Assembly (NCBI GenBank): GCA_034509495.1
Contig: CM067522.1
Span: 8,692,277 to 8,756,276 of the forward strand
DNA from: Acestrorhynchus altus
Taxonomy: Eukaryota; Chordata; Actinopteri; Characiformes; Acestrorhynchidae
Direction of reading: 5' to 3'
DNA length: 64,000 nt
Below are positions 47,856-60,453 of the stretch, in pieces. The translations under genes were made by a program, and so were the position numbers. Position 1 is the stretch's first letter. Every line of letters begins with the position of its first letter. The notes under the pieces are model-generated. The model made no database searches and was not told where the DNA came from. It saw only the letters and a list, made by a program, of their open reading frames with translations.

Positions 47856-48321
47856 CTGAAGTACTTGGTGGCATGTTGTTAATATCTTAAGTAGCTTTTA
47901 AAGGTTTGTTTATTTTATGTAATTTTAAGTGTTGCCATTTTGGAAAAGAAATAAGCCACTTGTAGCTGCATGTTACGTGCAAATGCAGACAGACTGAGCT
48001 ACACAGACCGGGTTTCACGTGTAGTTACAGTCACAATGCATTTTAAATGTCATATTGTATATTCATAATGCGATGCAAGCGTGAGCATCGGTGCTACAAG
48101 GAAAGTAAAAAATTTGCCTTGTACCTCCGGCATGCTTTTTTCCAGTCAATTGGGATGGCACACCCTGATTTGATGCCTTGTAATGAGTGTTTTAACATAA
48201 GAATACACTTTTGTGTAGTTTGTGCAGCAGCATCATGCCTTTGCAGAACATTGGATGGGAGTTGGCACATTTCTGGACTTACACTGATTTAATTAGAGGT
48301 AAGGGAGTTCTCTGTGTCCTA

Positions 48322-48360
48322 GAACACTCTTACGCAAATTTCTTGTGCGTAAGAGAGTTC
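48322..48360. other. 15-bp inverted repeat with 9-nt loop
   Basis: GAACACTCTTACGCA (48322-48336) and TGCGTAAGAGAGTTC (48346-48360) pair at 14 of 15 positions. There is no U-tract or gene context to indicate a terminator, and no long stem typical of a miRNA precursor. Confidence 0.6.
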
Positions 48361-49742
48361 TGTGTTTACAAGTATGAGGAATGGAATTGTTAAGTGTTGA
48401 GATCATCCGTTGATCCGTTGAAGTCATCATCATCGCCAAGATCATCAAAGCCTTTCTGAGAAATGAAGAATGTCTTCAAATATCTCTGTTTCAATAGGAG
48501 CGTGGACATCATGACTTAAACATGATGCTTATTTGCATGGAAGGAATATCGTAATGTCATATGACCTTGAATTGTGAAAGATGTCAGAGGTACTACGAGT
48601 GTCTTGAATAATTACACTCTTGCTTTTGAGTTTTGACAGATGTGACAGATAGAGAGTGAGAATGTGACGGTGTGTCAATGGCCAAGAAGGAGCTGTCTTG
48701 CGCAAACAGATTATAAATACATATATGAAGAGACATGACATTTAAGGTCTGACAAGCTTATGCACATTGAACCTTTTAGTCTGATGAATCAGAGACTGTT
48801 CTCAAATAAAGCTTGTAAGATACAATCAACAAATTAGCATTAGTGAATAATGCATTTTCAAACTATGCATTTCAGGGATTTTAATGGCCTTCCCACTTAT
48901 TATGTTAATCTGTTTGCACTTTTAGCTGTAGGGACTCACATGATCGTGCTATTGTGTGTCACATAAAGAACAATATTTGCCCTTTGTGTGTTTGGATGTC
49001 TGAGCTGACAGGCAGTGTGTGTAAATAAACAAGTTTCATTTTGAATCAACACATGCTTTGCTTGAACACAACGTTGCTTAAAGAACATGTAGTGACCGTG
49101 GTGCTATAATGAGATGTCTACTAGTGCATTTCAGGGAATTGGTAAAAAGGTCAAAAGGGTAAAATGTCATGTTTGCTTTGTCTTTTATACATAAAGTGAT
49201 ATATTTCAACCCTTCATTTACTTTTGATCAGTGTGGTTTATATATATTTGTGTAGTTTGTCACCAAGGATCATTGACACACATCACACGTTACAGAGTGG
49301 TGGAAAATGTTTCTCTAAGGTGGCAAACTATGTTCTGTTGAAAAGACATGACCCAAGACACCCTAAAAATCTTTAGAATACTTATACAAGAAAGATGAAA
49401 AATAAGCACATTGTGACTTGTGGATTTATGGTATAATATCAGTATTTCTATATTCCCAGTGTAAGCAGAAAACAGATCCTTCACTTTTTCAAATCTCCAT
49501 GGGGGTGATTAGTAAACTGAGTCTGGGGCATATTACTAATTGCAATTATTATCTGTCAGTTAAATCAAAAGCTTTTAAAATGTCTGTCTCTTCAAATCTT
49601 GTACACTGTTAAAGTTACAAGATTCTTGAGGAATGTTTGGAGGTTCTACAATATCAAAAAAAAAAAAGATTTGAAAGACCAGGAAAACTCTCAGAGAGAA
49701 GTGTTCTTGTGCTGAACATGCAGGAAGGCTGACGTAGGGGGG

Positions 49743-49778
49743 CATCCCAGCTCATCCCAGCTCATCCCAGCTCATTAG
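49743..49778 (+). repeat. (CATCCCAGCT)3 tandem repeat
   Basis: Three exact decamers followed by CATTAG. Confidence 0.9.
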
Positions 49779-49779
49779 T

Positions 49780-50300
49780 TCTTGAACATGATCACACTAT
49801 GTTTGGATACCTTCGCAGTAGCCATTTCTCTGAAAGACCAAGCGCTTAGTATACTTTTCACCTTTAGCTGACAGAGATTGAAAATAATGTCAGCTACGAA
49901 GGTCCATGCCACCCAATTCCAATTCCATAAGTCATTATGGCTTATTAATTGGATGATGAGTAAGATTTGATGTGTTGAAGCGAGGAAAAACACTATTTTA
50001 TGCTCTTCCCAGTCTGCTGCTTTATTCCAATACTCCAAGCACCAAATCAGCAAGTCAGATGAAGTGATTTGCAATCTAAGACACTACATTTGGCATGGCT
50101 GATCGCCTCATGCCACATCTCTAATTAAGCATGACACTTTCGCATGGCACTCCATTAGAGGCAAAGATTAAAGAGATTAGTTTTGATTTAGCTTTTATGC
50201 CTTTTAGATCAGCCATCAAAATGAAAATGCTCAGGGTACTTAACATGATCCAGAGCAGAAATGCTTAAGTTTACATTTTTCTTTATATTGAGAAACTCAA
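49780..50300. other. repeat-free block, candidate conserved non-coding element
   Basis: No repeat, exon or ORF of note. Composition is balanced and there are homeodomain-like TTAATTG and CTAATTA cores (about 49945-49952 and 50121-50127). Its character suggests possible regulatory sequence, but conservation cannot be seen from one genome. Confidence 0.2.
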
Positions 50301-51504
50301 CCCTGGGGTGAAATCTCGATATCACACACACCATATGATACCATGTCAAATAGTGAAAGTGCTGCAACAGCAGACTGTATCCTGCTAAAATCCATTTCAG
50401 TTTCTCTCTTTTTTCTTAAATAATTCATATCCTGTGGTCTGAATATCTTATACACTTTATTTACAGGTATTCATTTCTCTGTTTAGCACTCAACGGTTTT
50501 AAGACACACAGATTGCAGCCTAAATTGTCATACATCTGCAAAAGTTTTGGCCTAGTTAAACAATAGGGGTTCCATAAATGGAAGTGACACACCTTGAATC
50601 TCACACACAACCATTCCCCCATCCCTAAACCCACAAACTGGTTTTCAAACATTTTCAAACACAAATTTTCACAGAACCAGCTCACTAAACACAATGGCTA
50701 CTGAGGCTACTGAGGGAAAATATGCAAGCAAGATTAAAGAGGCAAAAAAGCAAAAACTAGGATGACTGGTGAATGTAGAACGGCTGAACAAAGGAATCCA
50801 TGGTGAGAAGCAGGGGGCATATACATCTGGGAACTGATTTGTAGGGATGCCAGGGCTAAAAAAAAAAATTACAGTCTTCAGCTAGCTAACCACACACCAC
50901 TCTGAGAGGACACAGAGAGGACAGACGTACTTCTGTCCAGTGAGACTCATTATTAATTGCAAAAATATTGCTAGGCATATGATTTGATTTGATTTAATTT
51001 ATTTTTGATGCTGTAATGGCTCCTCTTGTTGTGTGAACATTTAATAATGAAGGGACTAATGAAAAATGTCCATAATAGTGAAATATAATATATATAATAA
51101 ACAATATATATGAAAATAATCATATACATGTATAATATAAGGGTAAATTAAAGACCTACCCTTTACTGTATGAATGATAAATTTCACCTGATTTATTTAA
51201 CAGAAAATGGCCTATTCAGTGCTACAAGACACTCCACAGCCACTTTGTTTATAGTTATGAACAGATAATGTGCATAATGGCCAAACATGAACACAATTAA
51301 ATGAATACAATCATCGTAATCTTAAAAAAGTTGAAGATGTATAATGTGTTTATTTATTTACTCCCACTGTGTGCACTGCAGATTTTACAGCTGCATGCTG
51401 TTATATCCTTTTGTTGTATATACATAATAAACTAATGGGGTTTTATTTATAAAAGATATATTGCAACATCCCACAGATGTTTTAGTATCTTACTCCCAGC
51501 AGCC

Positions 51505-51555
<51 letters not shown>
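51505..51555 (+). repeat. (CA)n microsatellite
   Basis: About 25 uninterrupted dinucleotide units. Confidence 0.97.
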
Positions 51556-51557
<2 letters not shown>

Positions 51558-51559
51558 AG

Positions 51560-52785
51560 AGTGTGTCAGATGGTAGGCTGTGATGTTTGTGGGAAGAAAG
51601 AAATACAAACTCATACCAAATTTCTACTAATTAAACTGTAGCAAGTTTTGCTGAATACATAATAAAACTGTAGTATGAAGCTTAATGTGTAATGGCCACA
51701 GTCAAATGACCAAAGGTTCATTCCATACTGAAAATCTCCATTATTAAGATTTTATTATTAAGATATAACAGTCATCAATCTTAATGTAGAAACTGCTATC
51801 AACATCTCAAGAAAGTAATCTCTGCACAAGCAGCAGAAGGTTTTAGCATTAATGGATATTTTAAGTGTCTGATGGGCTGCTTAGCTCTAGTGAAAAGCTT
51901 AAGAGCAAACCTTTCTTGTTTGGACTTTAAGTTTTAGAGGGCTGGTAAAATCCCACTGAGATATAAAGTGACTCACAGACAATCCTGCCCTTCTACATTT
52001 TTTTGGAGAATAATCATTATTATTGAACCCAGATATAATCCACCATCACAGGTCTATACTTTTGAGCGCCTGATTCTCAGTCTCAGCTGATGTTTCTAAG
52101 TTCTTACATAAAAGACAAGAGCACAGCCTTGACCCCAGAGTTTCCCACATTTGAGCAAGCTTTGGGCCCTGGCATTGCACACAGTCCGTTTGCAGTGTTT
52201 ACTCACTCCAATAAACTCAGCAGACAGTTGCGTAGGTGGAGGTTTAGAGCTGAACCATGGTGAGTCCATTTGCCATAAAACTGAACTATAAAGCTGATCA
52301 ATTTATGTATAGGACAGAGAGCCAACAAAAGGTTGATTTGATTGATTCACCCAATGGAAGCAGCAGGAGTGTGGTGGGGCACATTGATTCAATATTTTTA
52401 GTGAACAAAAATAATTCTGAGAAATTTTCCTGAAGGCTTTTGTTTTTATTGCTAGAACAAAAGTCATTGTATGGAGATTAATTGAGCAATGCTGTAGATT
52501 GGACTCACACCATGGTGAGACCTTGGACCTTTATTTGCCATCTCTGCAGAAGAATGAACCCCCATGACCAGACAGCACGGAAATATTTAAGAGTGATTTG
52601 AAGAAAATTGGAACCATTAGACAAGATTATTCCATTTTGTGGAAGTGTAAATGTTCACCTGTCAGGGGTCACAGAGAGGTAAAATCTCAGGGCTAACAGT
52701 TGTTCATGTTTATGATCTGTTTTGCTATATTGACCTGACAAATATTTTGTAGATCAGATGTTAAACTGCATTTAGGGATTTCTTA
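51560..52785. other. intergenic, nothing recognised
   Basis: No exon, RNA gene or named repeat. Confidence 0.5.
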
Positions 52786-52791
52786 AAAGCT

Positions 52792-52953
52792 ACATTGTAA
52801 AAGGCACAAGATCCATGAGGAGGTTCTTGAATTTGAAACTGTGGAGGAACCTCTTAAAGAACCTTTAATATAAGGACAATGGTTTCTTCATTGAAGGTTC
52901 ATTGAAGCACCTTTAGAGAATTTCCTCAAGGATCTTGTCATTTTACAGTGTGG
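52792..52953. mobile_element. short palindromic MITE
   Basis: ACATTGTAAAAGGCACAAGA followed by TCCATGAGGA at the left is matched by the inverse of TCCTCAAGGATCTTGTCAT and TTTACAGTGT at the right. Length is about 160 bp. Inner arms with AAGAACCTTTAA are also palindromic. The type is common in fish. Confidence 0.6.
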
Positions 52954-52959
52954 CCAATA

Positions 52960-54755
52960 ACGGACTGGCCATCGGACAAACCGGGAAAAACCAGTTCACC
53001 TTGCATGTTTAAGGTGGTAGCAATTTCAGTTTCCTTCGGATAGCGGATTACACAAGGCTATAAATATCAGCAGGATGTGCAATGAGATTCATAGACTGAG
53101 AAGAGGTGGTACAATGCAGAGAAGGTAACGTTCAATGTGTGAAAAATCAGATATTAATTACTGGCAGAAATGAGTGGTTGGTTTTGGGTGTGCCAAGGCC
53201 AAGTAACTCCTTTTTGCCATCATTAACCTTTACTTTGCAACTTATTTTCCACACTTTGGATGAGACATTCACTGCACTCTACCATCTCTTCTCATTCTAT
53301 GAATCTCATGACCCACCTTGCAGGTATTCATAGCCCAATTGTTCTTGTGCAATATCTACAGGAGTCTGAAGTTACTACCACCTTAAACAAGCAAGGTGAC
53401 AAGGTTTCTTTGGGGGCTGTTTTGAATAGTACAATAGTACACTGTGAACAACTGTCTACATTTCATTACAGAATGATTTTGTTTGTAACTTAAGGGTGCG
53501 TTTAAAAAATATGAAATGTGGTGGAATAGCTGTAAAGATTTCTTTGGGGCCTATTATAGTACCCTGCATGTAACTCTCCACTATGAATGTATGGAAAGAA
53601 ATGTATACATTTTACACTAAAACCTTTTCAAGAGTATCATAAAGGAATCATCTCAAGATTCCAAACCCAACCACCCAAAATGCTTGTGTAAAGATTTTTT
53701 TTTATATTCTTGAATTTGTTTCTCAGAGAAAGCCATTCAAATCATTAGTCTCCAGATGTCATGATGACAGTAATTTCATGATTAATCATAATTCTGTTTT
53801 ATAGTAAATGCCTCGTTAAAAGTTCATTAGATTCATTAAAACCTCATTATGTTGAGCTGCATCTTGAATATGAAGAAACAGTCTAGAACAGTTCAACACA
53901 TGAACCAACAGTAGTTCATTAATCCACACCAGTAGCTTCATCTCTACATGACATTGCTTTGCTACTCAGCTCATTGGAGACAGGATCCTCTCATTACGAT
54001 TATTTTCAGTGTTTTCTGAATAACCTGTCATTGTGCTGGGCAGCAATTATAAATAACATGAATGACTTACTGACATGCACAGGCTTAGATGCTGAATCTT
54101 GCAACGACAAAAAAAAGTTCTCTTTCTCAGTTTCTGCTTCTGTACAGGACAATCAATATTCAGATGAAAAAGGATTCCTAAAATCGTTTCTTCCATCAGT
54201 AACTTCCTGCTTAATGATTACTTTCAGTGCTTTAACAAGCAGTCAGACACTGTAGAGAATTGAGATTATTCTGCACATCTTCAGTGCATGGTGAGGTTCT
54301 GGAGCAGATGGCTACAGTTTTCTATGGTGATTATGTTATATCAATATTCTTATAGTGGAGGGCTTTTCAGTCTGTCAGAGCTTTGATCTCACAGTGAATT
54401 CTATGGCCATTATGTGTGATTAACGCATATTTGATCTTGTTCAGAAAATGCACTCTCAGTCTTTCTCATCCTTCTTCTTCAAGAGCTGAGTAGCATAATG
54501 CATGTAGTCTCCATTCCAATACACAGAAGGCCATTTTAACTTATAGGAATTTCACTCCATATCCATGCAGCAAATGTCTTCAGTGTGTCAAAGGATGCTC
54601 AATGTATGGAGAGCCATCTTTTTCATGGATATTTTTATGATCAAATTATCATAATGTATACATTAATTTCTCAAGATTATGATTTTGCCTTTTGCCAGAA
54701 GTGCCTTGACTGTCTCAACCAGTGGTATCTTTCCCAAAAGCATAGTGGCATGTAC
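52960..54755. other. intergenic, nothing recognised
   Basis: Open frames of up to 98 codons (53959-54255) show no domain or splice context. No named repeats. Confidence 0.45.
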
Positions 54756-54759
54756 ACTA

Positions 54760-56240
54760 CAGTCCCCTCCTAAAGTTTTGGAACTGCAAGGCTGAATCCC
54801 TTGTTTTTGTTGTGCACCAAAGTCATTTCGATTTAAGACAAAAAGGTTAGTATGAGACAAGAGTTCAGAATCTCAGCTTTCATTTCCTGGTGGTTTTCAT
54901 CAGATCAGGACCCTTTCTTTAAACCCACACATTTTTCAAGTGAGCAAAACTATTGGAACATGTGACTGAAAGGTGTTTTTGTTAACCAGGTGTTGTAATT
55001 AAGGTTGTTTGTTAAAGCCCTAAAAAGGTCTGCATGACTCCTCTCCTTCTTGGCTTTGATTAAACCTATACAGACTGTAAAATATTTGTAAAAGAAGATA
55101 AACCACAATGAAGACCAGAGAGTTGTTTATGAGAGAAAAGTAAGCCATTCTGAAACACAGAAAAGAGGGGAAATCAATCCGAGCCATTGGAAAAATATTG
55201 GTCATAGCAACCACAACCATTTGGAATGTCTTGAATAAGAGAGAAACCACGGGTGTACTGAGCAACAGGCGTCGAACAGGTCGACCAAGAAAATCACCAC
55301 CTACTGACGAGAGAAGAATTGTCCTAGCTGTAAAGAAGAACCCAAAAACTACAGTAAGCCAGATCACCAACGACCTCCATAAAGCAGTGGTGAAGGTATC
55401 CCAGTCCACTGTTTGGAGAAGACTCCGAGAGCAGAGTTATGAAGGCCATACAGCACGATGCAAACCCCTCATCAGTAGCAAGAATCAGAAGGCCAGATTG
55501 GAGTTTGAAAGAAAGTACAGAGATGAGCCACAGAAATTCTGGAACACAGTCGTATGGACCGATGGAAAAGCCAAAGTGTGGAGGAAGAAGGGAACGGCCC
55601 AAGATCCAAGGCACACAAGCTCATCTGTAAGCATGGTGGTGGTAATGTCATGGCTTGGGCAGGCATGGCCACCTCTGGCTCAATCATATTTATTGATGAT
55701 GTAACCGATGAAGGTAGCAGCAAAATGAATTCAGAGGTGTACAGACAAATTTTGATTGCCAATGTAAGGAGGAATGCTACCAAACTAATAACGACCCAAA
55801 ACATACCGCAAAGAAGACAAAGGAGTTCGTCAGGGGGAATGAGTGGACAATTTTAGACTGGCCAAGTCAGTCACCTGATCTTCACCCGATTGAACATACA
55901 TTTTACCTCCTCAAGAGGAGACTGAAGGGAGAATCCCCCCCGAAATAAACAAGAAATAAAAGAAGCTGCCATAAAAGCCTGGAGTAGCATCACAAAGGAA
56001 GAGTGCAACAGTTTGGTGATGTCCATGGGTCGCAGGCTGGAGGCAGTTCTTGAAAGCAAGGGTTTTTCCACCAAATACTGAGTGTAATTCACTTCAACTT
56101 TGTTTGTTCCTTTACTTTTGCTCATGTATGAAATGGTGTGGTGTAATACAAACGGCGATGAATCCAGATTATCTTGACATATTTTGAAGAAAAGGCCAGA
56201 AAGTAAAAGATGAGATTCTGAACTCTTGTCTCATATCCAT
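54760..56240 (+). mobile_element. Tc1-like transposon, most complete in the window
   Basis: The left end CAGTCCCCTCCTAAAGTTTT follows TA at 54758-54759. Inner inverted repeats GAGACAAGAGTTCAGAATCT (about 54856) and its inverse AGATTCTGAACTCTTGTCTC (about 56213-56232) bracket the gene, an IR/DR-like layout. The outer right terminus is missing or too decayed to see, so the right limit is approximate. The transposase is described separately. Confidence 0.8.
55108..56080 (+). pseudogene. Tc1 transposase pseudogene
   Basis: A start ATG at 55108 is followed by an in-frame TAA after about 11 codons. The frame then continues through a helix-turn-helix region with the basic linker NRRRTGRPRKSP and a second HTH (VSQSTVWRRLR), and on to FWNTVVWTDGK with the first catalytic Asp. 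A frame change near 55600 leads to KHGGGNVMAWAGMA in the next frame. A further shift leads to NDPKHTAKKTKEF and WPSQSPDLHPIEHTF, with the third catalytic residue kept. The QQD preceding NDPKH is missing by deletion. With at least one stop and two shifts it cannot be active. Confidence 0.8.
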
Positions 56241-56389
56241 CTTTTACTGACTTCATCATCATCTAGGTGACTGCATCATCAATGACAGAAGAAGCCAGAG
56301 AAAAAATTAAATTTACATCAGTCTTGATGGATGAACAATTTGAACATGTTGAACATGTTTTAAATGCACACATTTGTATATAATGATCC

Positions 56390-56700
56390 TCTCACTGTCC
56401 ACTCTATTAGACACTCGTATCTAGTTCCACCTTGTACATGTAAAGTCAGAGCCAGAAGCTGATCTGTTTTTACATGGTTTGCATTGGTTTTTCTCTGGTT
56501 CTTCATCAGTGGCCACAGGATACTTGGCTGGATATTTCTGGTTAGTCGATTATTCTCAGTCCAGCAGTGACACTGAGAGGTTTAATCACTCCAGCAGCAC
56601 TGATGTGTCTGATCCTCTCGTACCAGTGCAGCACATACTAAAACCACCATGTCAATGTGATTGCAGTAATAAGAATGACCCTAATCAGTAACTGATTTTA
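56390..56700. mobile_element. fragment of the palindromic transposon family at 44688
   Basis: CTCACTGTCCACTCTATTAG, CAGTCCAGCAGTGACACTGA, CTCCAGCAGCACTGATGTGT and ACCATGTCAATGTGATTGCA match the middle and right half of the family represented at 44688-46537. Terminal repeats are absent. Confidence 0.55.
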
Positions 56701-56895
56701 AATAGCTTACAAATAAAAATCCAAATATAAATTGTTATATAGTATAATTATTCAGAATAAAGATTTAATGAAAGGAATATCATTAAAATGTTTAAATGTA
56801 ATTACCTTTATAATGATGATTTAAATCAGACTCCTAAAATATGTAAATATTTTGCCAGTGCTTAGTCATAGAAGGGCTAGTTAGCCTACTCTGAG

Positions 56896-56898
<3 letters not shown>

Positions 56899-56969
<71 letters not shown>
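56899..56969 (+). repeat. (ATT)n microsatellite
   Basis: About 23 uninterrupted trinucleotide units. Confidence 0.97.
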
Positions 56970-56999
56970 GCTTTTTTTTTCTTTTTTTTACAAAAACCT

Positions 57000-57845
57000 G
57001 ATCAGAACCTGTATGACCTTTGGTCTGAATCGCTGCATCCTGAGGATGTTCTACATCTGCACTTTGGAGAACATTCTGAGGGGCTGTATCACCACCTGGT
57101 AACTAGGAAGCAGCAATCTCAGAGGAAAACTCTGCAGAGGGTGGTACACACCACCCAGCATATTAACAGGGTTCAGCTTCCATACCTTCTGGATTTATAC
57201 ACAGCTGCTGCCTGAGGAAGACCGGGAGGATCATAAAGGATTCCACCACCCAGCCACTGCCTGTTCTCAAAGCTGCCCAGCAGTAGGATGTACAGAAGCA
57301 TGAGGACCAGAAGCAGCTGGTTCTTAGACAGCTTTTTCCCCCCAGGCCACAAGGCTGCTAAACAGTCACTAACACAGTGTTCCTGTCCACAGCCAATCAC
57401 AACTCATCTCATCTGCCTCATCACACCATTACACCTCCTTATAAACTCTTTTTGCACCTGCACTTTATTCACCTCTGCAGCAGCAACTATCTGCTCAGTC
57501 AACAAAGACTGTCTCCCCAACACAAATATTTTCACTCAACAGCTACATTGAATTCTGTAGACAGTGCACGTGTTCATAGAATGCAAACATCCATTTTATA
57601 GTTTCTTACTCAGTACTACAGTGCAATAATGTATGTTTCATTGCAACCAGGCATGTATAGTGTAAGATAATGTATATGTAGTCTATTTATGTTACATATC
57701 TGTATATGTTGTTTATTTTTATTGTTATTTTCTTCTCATGTGTTTTTATGCATCTGTTTTACTATGGTGAGGGACTTTCACTTATGTTTTTAACTCACCC
57801 TTACACCTGTGTGAAGTGATGTGACAATAAACATAATATGATTTC
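57000..57845 (+). mobile_element. LINE 3' portion (ORF2 end and 3' UTR)
   Basis: RTRSSWFLDSFFPPGHKAAK (from about 57301) is the usual C-terminal motif (RL..SFFPx..AxxLLN-type) of a fish LINE. Preceding sequence (CTGAGGGGCTGTATCACC, CAGAGGGTGGTACACACC) fits the same ORF with shifts. The 3' UTR ends near GTGATGTGACAATAAACAT. It has no RT core. Confidence 0.7.
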
Positions 57846-57950
57846 ATTTAATTTGCTGAAGCAAAGAAAATTAGATTTAACACCAACAGTATCTTTTCGT
57901 CACACACAGAGAGCAAGTGTCAGTAGCAGCAGTGTATTTTTATACAGCGA

Positions 57951-58076
57951 GGATGATGGACTGAGAGCTGAGCTACAGTCAGAGAGGATGATGGACTGAG
58001 CGCTGAGCTACAGTCAGAGAGGATGATGGACTGAGAGCTGAGCTACAGTCAGAGAGGATGATCAACTGTGAGCTGA
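57951..58076 (+). repeat. 35-bp tandem repeat, 3.6 copies
   Basis: Units starting GGATGATGGACTGAG begin at 57951, 57986, 58021 and 58056, exactly 35 bp apart. The second unit has AGCGCTG for AGAGCTG, and the fourth is diverged and partial. Confidence 0.95.
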
Positions 58077-58079
58077 ATA

Positions 58080-60190
58080 ATGGCAGGAAAGTGAGAAATC
58101 AGAGAATTGTGTCAGTCTCCTGGCCAATGTGGAAGAGTTGGCAGCTCTGTGTGTGACCAGTGGGCTACCAACTGGCTACTCAAAGTCTTCATAGGGCAGT
58201 CTAACTGAGAAACAGCCTAACCATGGCTCCAGCCCAGGCTTTGGAACACAGCTAGAATATTGTTTTTGCTTTTGTTTATTTTTGGAGCTTTAAAAAAAGT
58301 ATATGTACAATTTATGCAGAAATGGTTAGAATGTCACATTCTACAGTCGTTCGGTGAGAATTAAGGTTAGGGTTATGTTACCTTATCTCATCTTATCTTA
58401 TCTTATTCTTGGAGATAAAGAATCAAAACTACAAGCAGGATTTGCTTAATGAAAAACATTCTATTTAAATTCGATTACATTTTCATAATTAGATTAAGAA
58501 AAGTGCATTTTGAAAACACTAATGGGATTCCAGTAAAGCAAAATGTCAAAAACAGAAGTGGCATTTTGTTGAACACAACGTTCCTTCATTGAGAAAGGAA
58601 TGAGTCTGGCGTCTCAACTGACCTCTCTTGTGAGCTGTAGGAAAAAAGGGTAATTATTTTTGAATTTGCTTTCACTGCACTTCTACGGTTCTCTGGTTTG
58701 TCTGAAAATCAAGGCAGGCCATGACTTAAAAGAACTGCCTGACAAACGATAACTCATAGCCCTTATTTCTAGACAGACTGCGTGCTTTCAGAGTGACTGT
58801 GCATGTTTTTGAGCATCCAGTGCACAGTGTGGGGCATATATGCCTCTTCAATGGAGAATTACGCTGTCCACTCTATTTCTTCTCACTACAGTCACAGCAT
58901 TCTGACAATGAACAATAATTATTTGCAGTCCAGTTTTCACAGGCTCAGGGAAAGGTCACTGGACCCAAACAGTTGGGTCCTATTTTTAACAGCGCTTCCA
59001 GGAAAGAGCCAGAACAAATACTAAAGGGCATCCTTCTCCTCCAAAACGTGTTTACTCTCTTTAGACCAGAGCTGCAGTCGTGCTTGGCAGCTTTCCTCCA
59101 TGCTTCATGAAATTTCTTCAGATAGCTAATTTCCCTCTTGATTAAACGCCACATGCGGCTGCTCCTGTGCAGTGCACAGAAGCAGTAGGCTGGCGGCAAA
59201 TAGTGCAGACAACTGTCAGTCTGGATATGATGGCAAAAGACATCTCCTCACTTTGAAATTACCCTGTGAAAAGTGAGAGAAGTCTCAGTGTACGCAGAGT
59301 CTGTCTGAATATCTCAATTCAACATTTGAGCAATTCTGCAGTTTAAAAAAAATGGACCATGCTTAAAAGATATTGCTTGGTGGAAAACAGGCATGTAGCT
59401 GAGGGGAATAGGATAGACATTTCCCACCCAATTCTGTTTCTGCCCACTCAGAAGACCAAAGTAAAAAAAAAAAAAACACCACAGTGATCCTGACCGCACT
59501 TGGTTCCTTGTTTGTGCGTAGGTATAGTCATCACCAGTAATTTTCCAGTAATTTAATTTTGTTGCTAGGTGTAAGGAGCTGCCCGCAATGCCGCTGCCCA
59601 GCTGCCAGGTGGTGGTCAACTACCGGTACTATCTGACAATCAGTGTGATTGTGTTCAGGTTGTGCTTCCATTTATTTAAGCGGCTCCTCTCAGTTTCTTG
59701 GCCAAACTTTGTCCGATATTCCGCTGGTAAAACTCTGGTATTTCTTATCTTAAACTGTCCCCCCTGCCAAGTGAGAAGTGTTCCTACCCTTAAAATCTTC
59801 TGTTTTCCCTCTGCCTCCTCAAGTAAACCCTCATTTGTAACTCATTACTTTGCTACTGCAGTTATTAGAGGAGTGTTTCGTAGATCTGTTAAATGACATT
59901 ATAAACAATGTTTCACTAATAAAATCAAGTACTTTCAACCCCATTTAAATCCAATTTTATTGGATCAAACCACTGTTTTAAATTGCTTTCACACCTTAAA
60001 TTCCCAAATGCAGAAAATTCTACTGGCCATTTAGGGGTTAAAGCAAATTCAACTTCAGATATTTTGATAAATGGCAATCTTATCAGGCTATTGATTAAGA
60101 TGCAGATGTTTGGCAGAGGAAAACTCATCTACAAATTATGATGTCATTTTCTAGGCTACCGAATGCAGCCCAAACACTCCTGAACACCAG
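58080..60190. other. upstream flank of gc, no gene recognised
   Basis: A short (CTTAT)n tract lies at about 58382-58402. Otherwise there is no named repeat. Frames at 59588-59896 (plus, 102 codons) and 59314-59619 (minus, 101 codons) have no domain or coding hallmark. Distal gc regulatory elements could lie here, but none can be shown. Confidence 0.45.
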
Positions 60191-60194
60191 TCGC

Positions 60195-60300
60195 TCCACT
60201 TTTGCAAATATCAGTCTGTACCAGACTTTTGTTTATATTTGCTCAACTGTCTGCTTTCATTAGAGTTAATTTTTGACAGTATAGATACAGACAGTCCCTT
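60195..60300 (+). promoter_or_regulatory. candidate gc promoter with liver-factor-like sites
   Basis: About 100-190 bp before the gc ATG lie a TATA-like TATAGATA (60280-60287), an HNF1-like element (GTTAAT half-site 60265-60270 followed by a weaker second half to 60278), forkhead-like TGTTTAT and TATTTGC (60230-60242), and TTTGCAAATA (60201-60210). These are the site types known to drive liver genes such as albumin and GC. Each single motif is weak and the call rests on clustering before a liver gene. Confidence 0.4.
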
Positions 60301-60383
60301 CCCCATCAAACAGAGTTTGATGGTTTGATCAAATTTCTCATGTTGAATACTTCAAGTTAATCTTGATATACTAGCTGAAGAAC

Positions 60384-60453
60384 ATGCTAAAGATGAGGAC
60401 AGCAGCTCTCTTTTTCATATCTGCCATCATTCCAACAGTGACAGCGGATCATG
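60384..60453 (+). CDS. gc: vitamin D-binding protein, exon 1 (signal peptide)
   Basis: The exon encodes 23 codons plus one base, ending CATG|GTATGG. The product MLKMRTAALFFISAIIPTV is a typical secretory signal (charged n-region, hydrophobic core), with likely cleavage after TVTA and a mature start near Asp-His-Gly. Two in-frame ATGs exist, at 60384 and 60393, and both have A at -3. I use the first. A start at the second would shorten the n-region by three residues without changing the signal character. The phase 1 donor matches the next exon. Confidence 0.85.

Noticed and set aside
48322..48360. miRNA precursor or transcription terminator
   Set aside because: The stem is only 15 bp with no extended arms for a miRNA, and terminator hairpins do not apply to a vertebrate genome.
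59588..59896. 102-codon plus-strand open frame before gc
   Set aside because: No recognisable domain and no exon signals.
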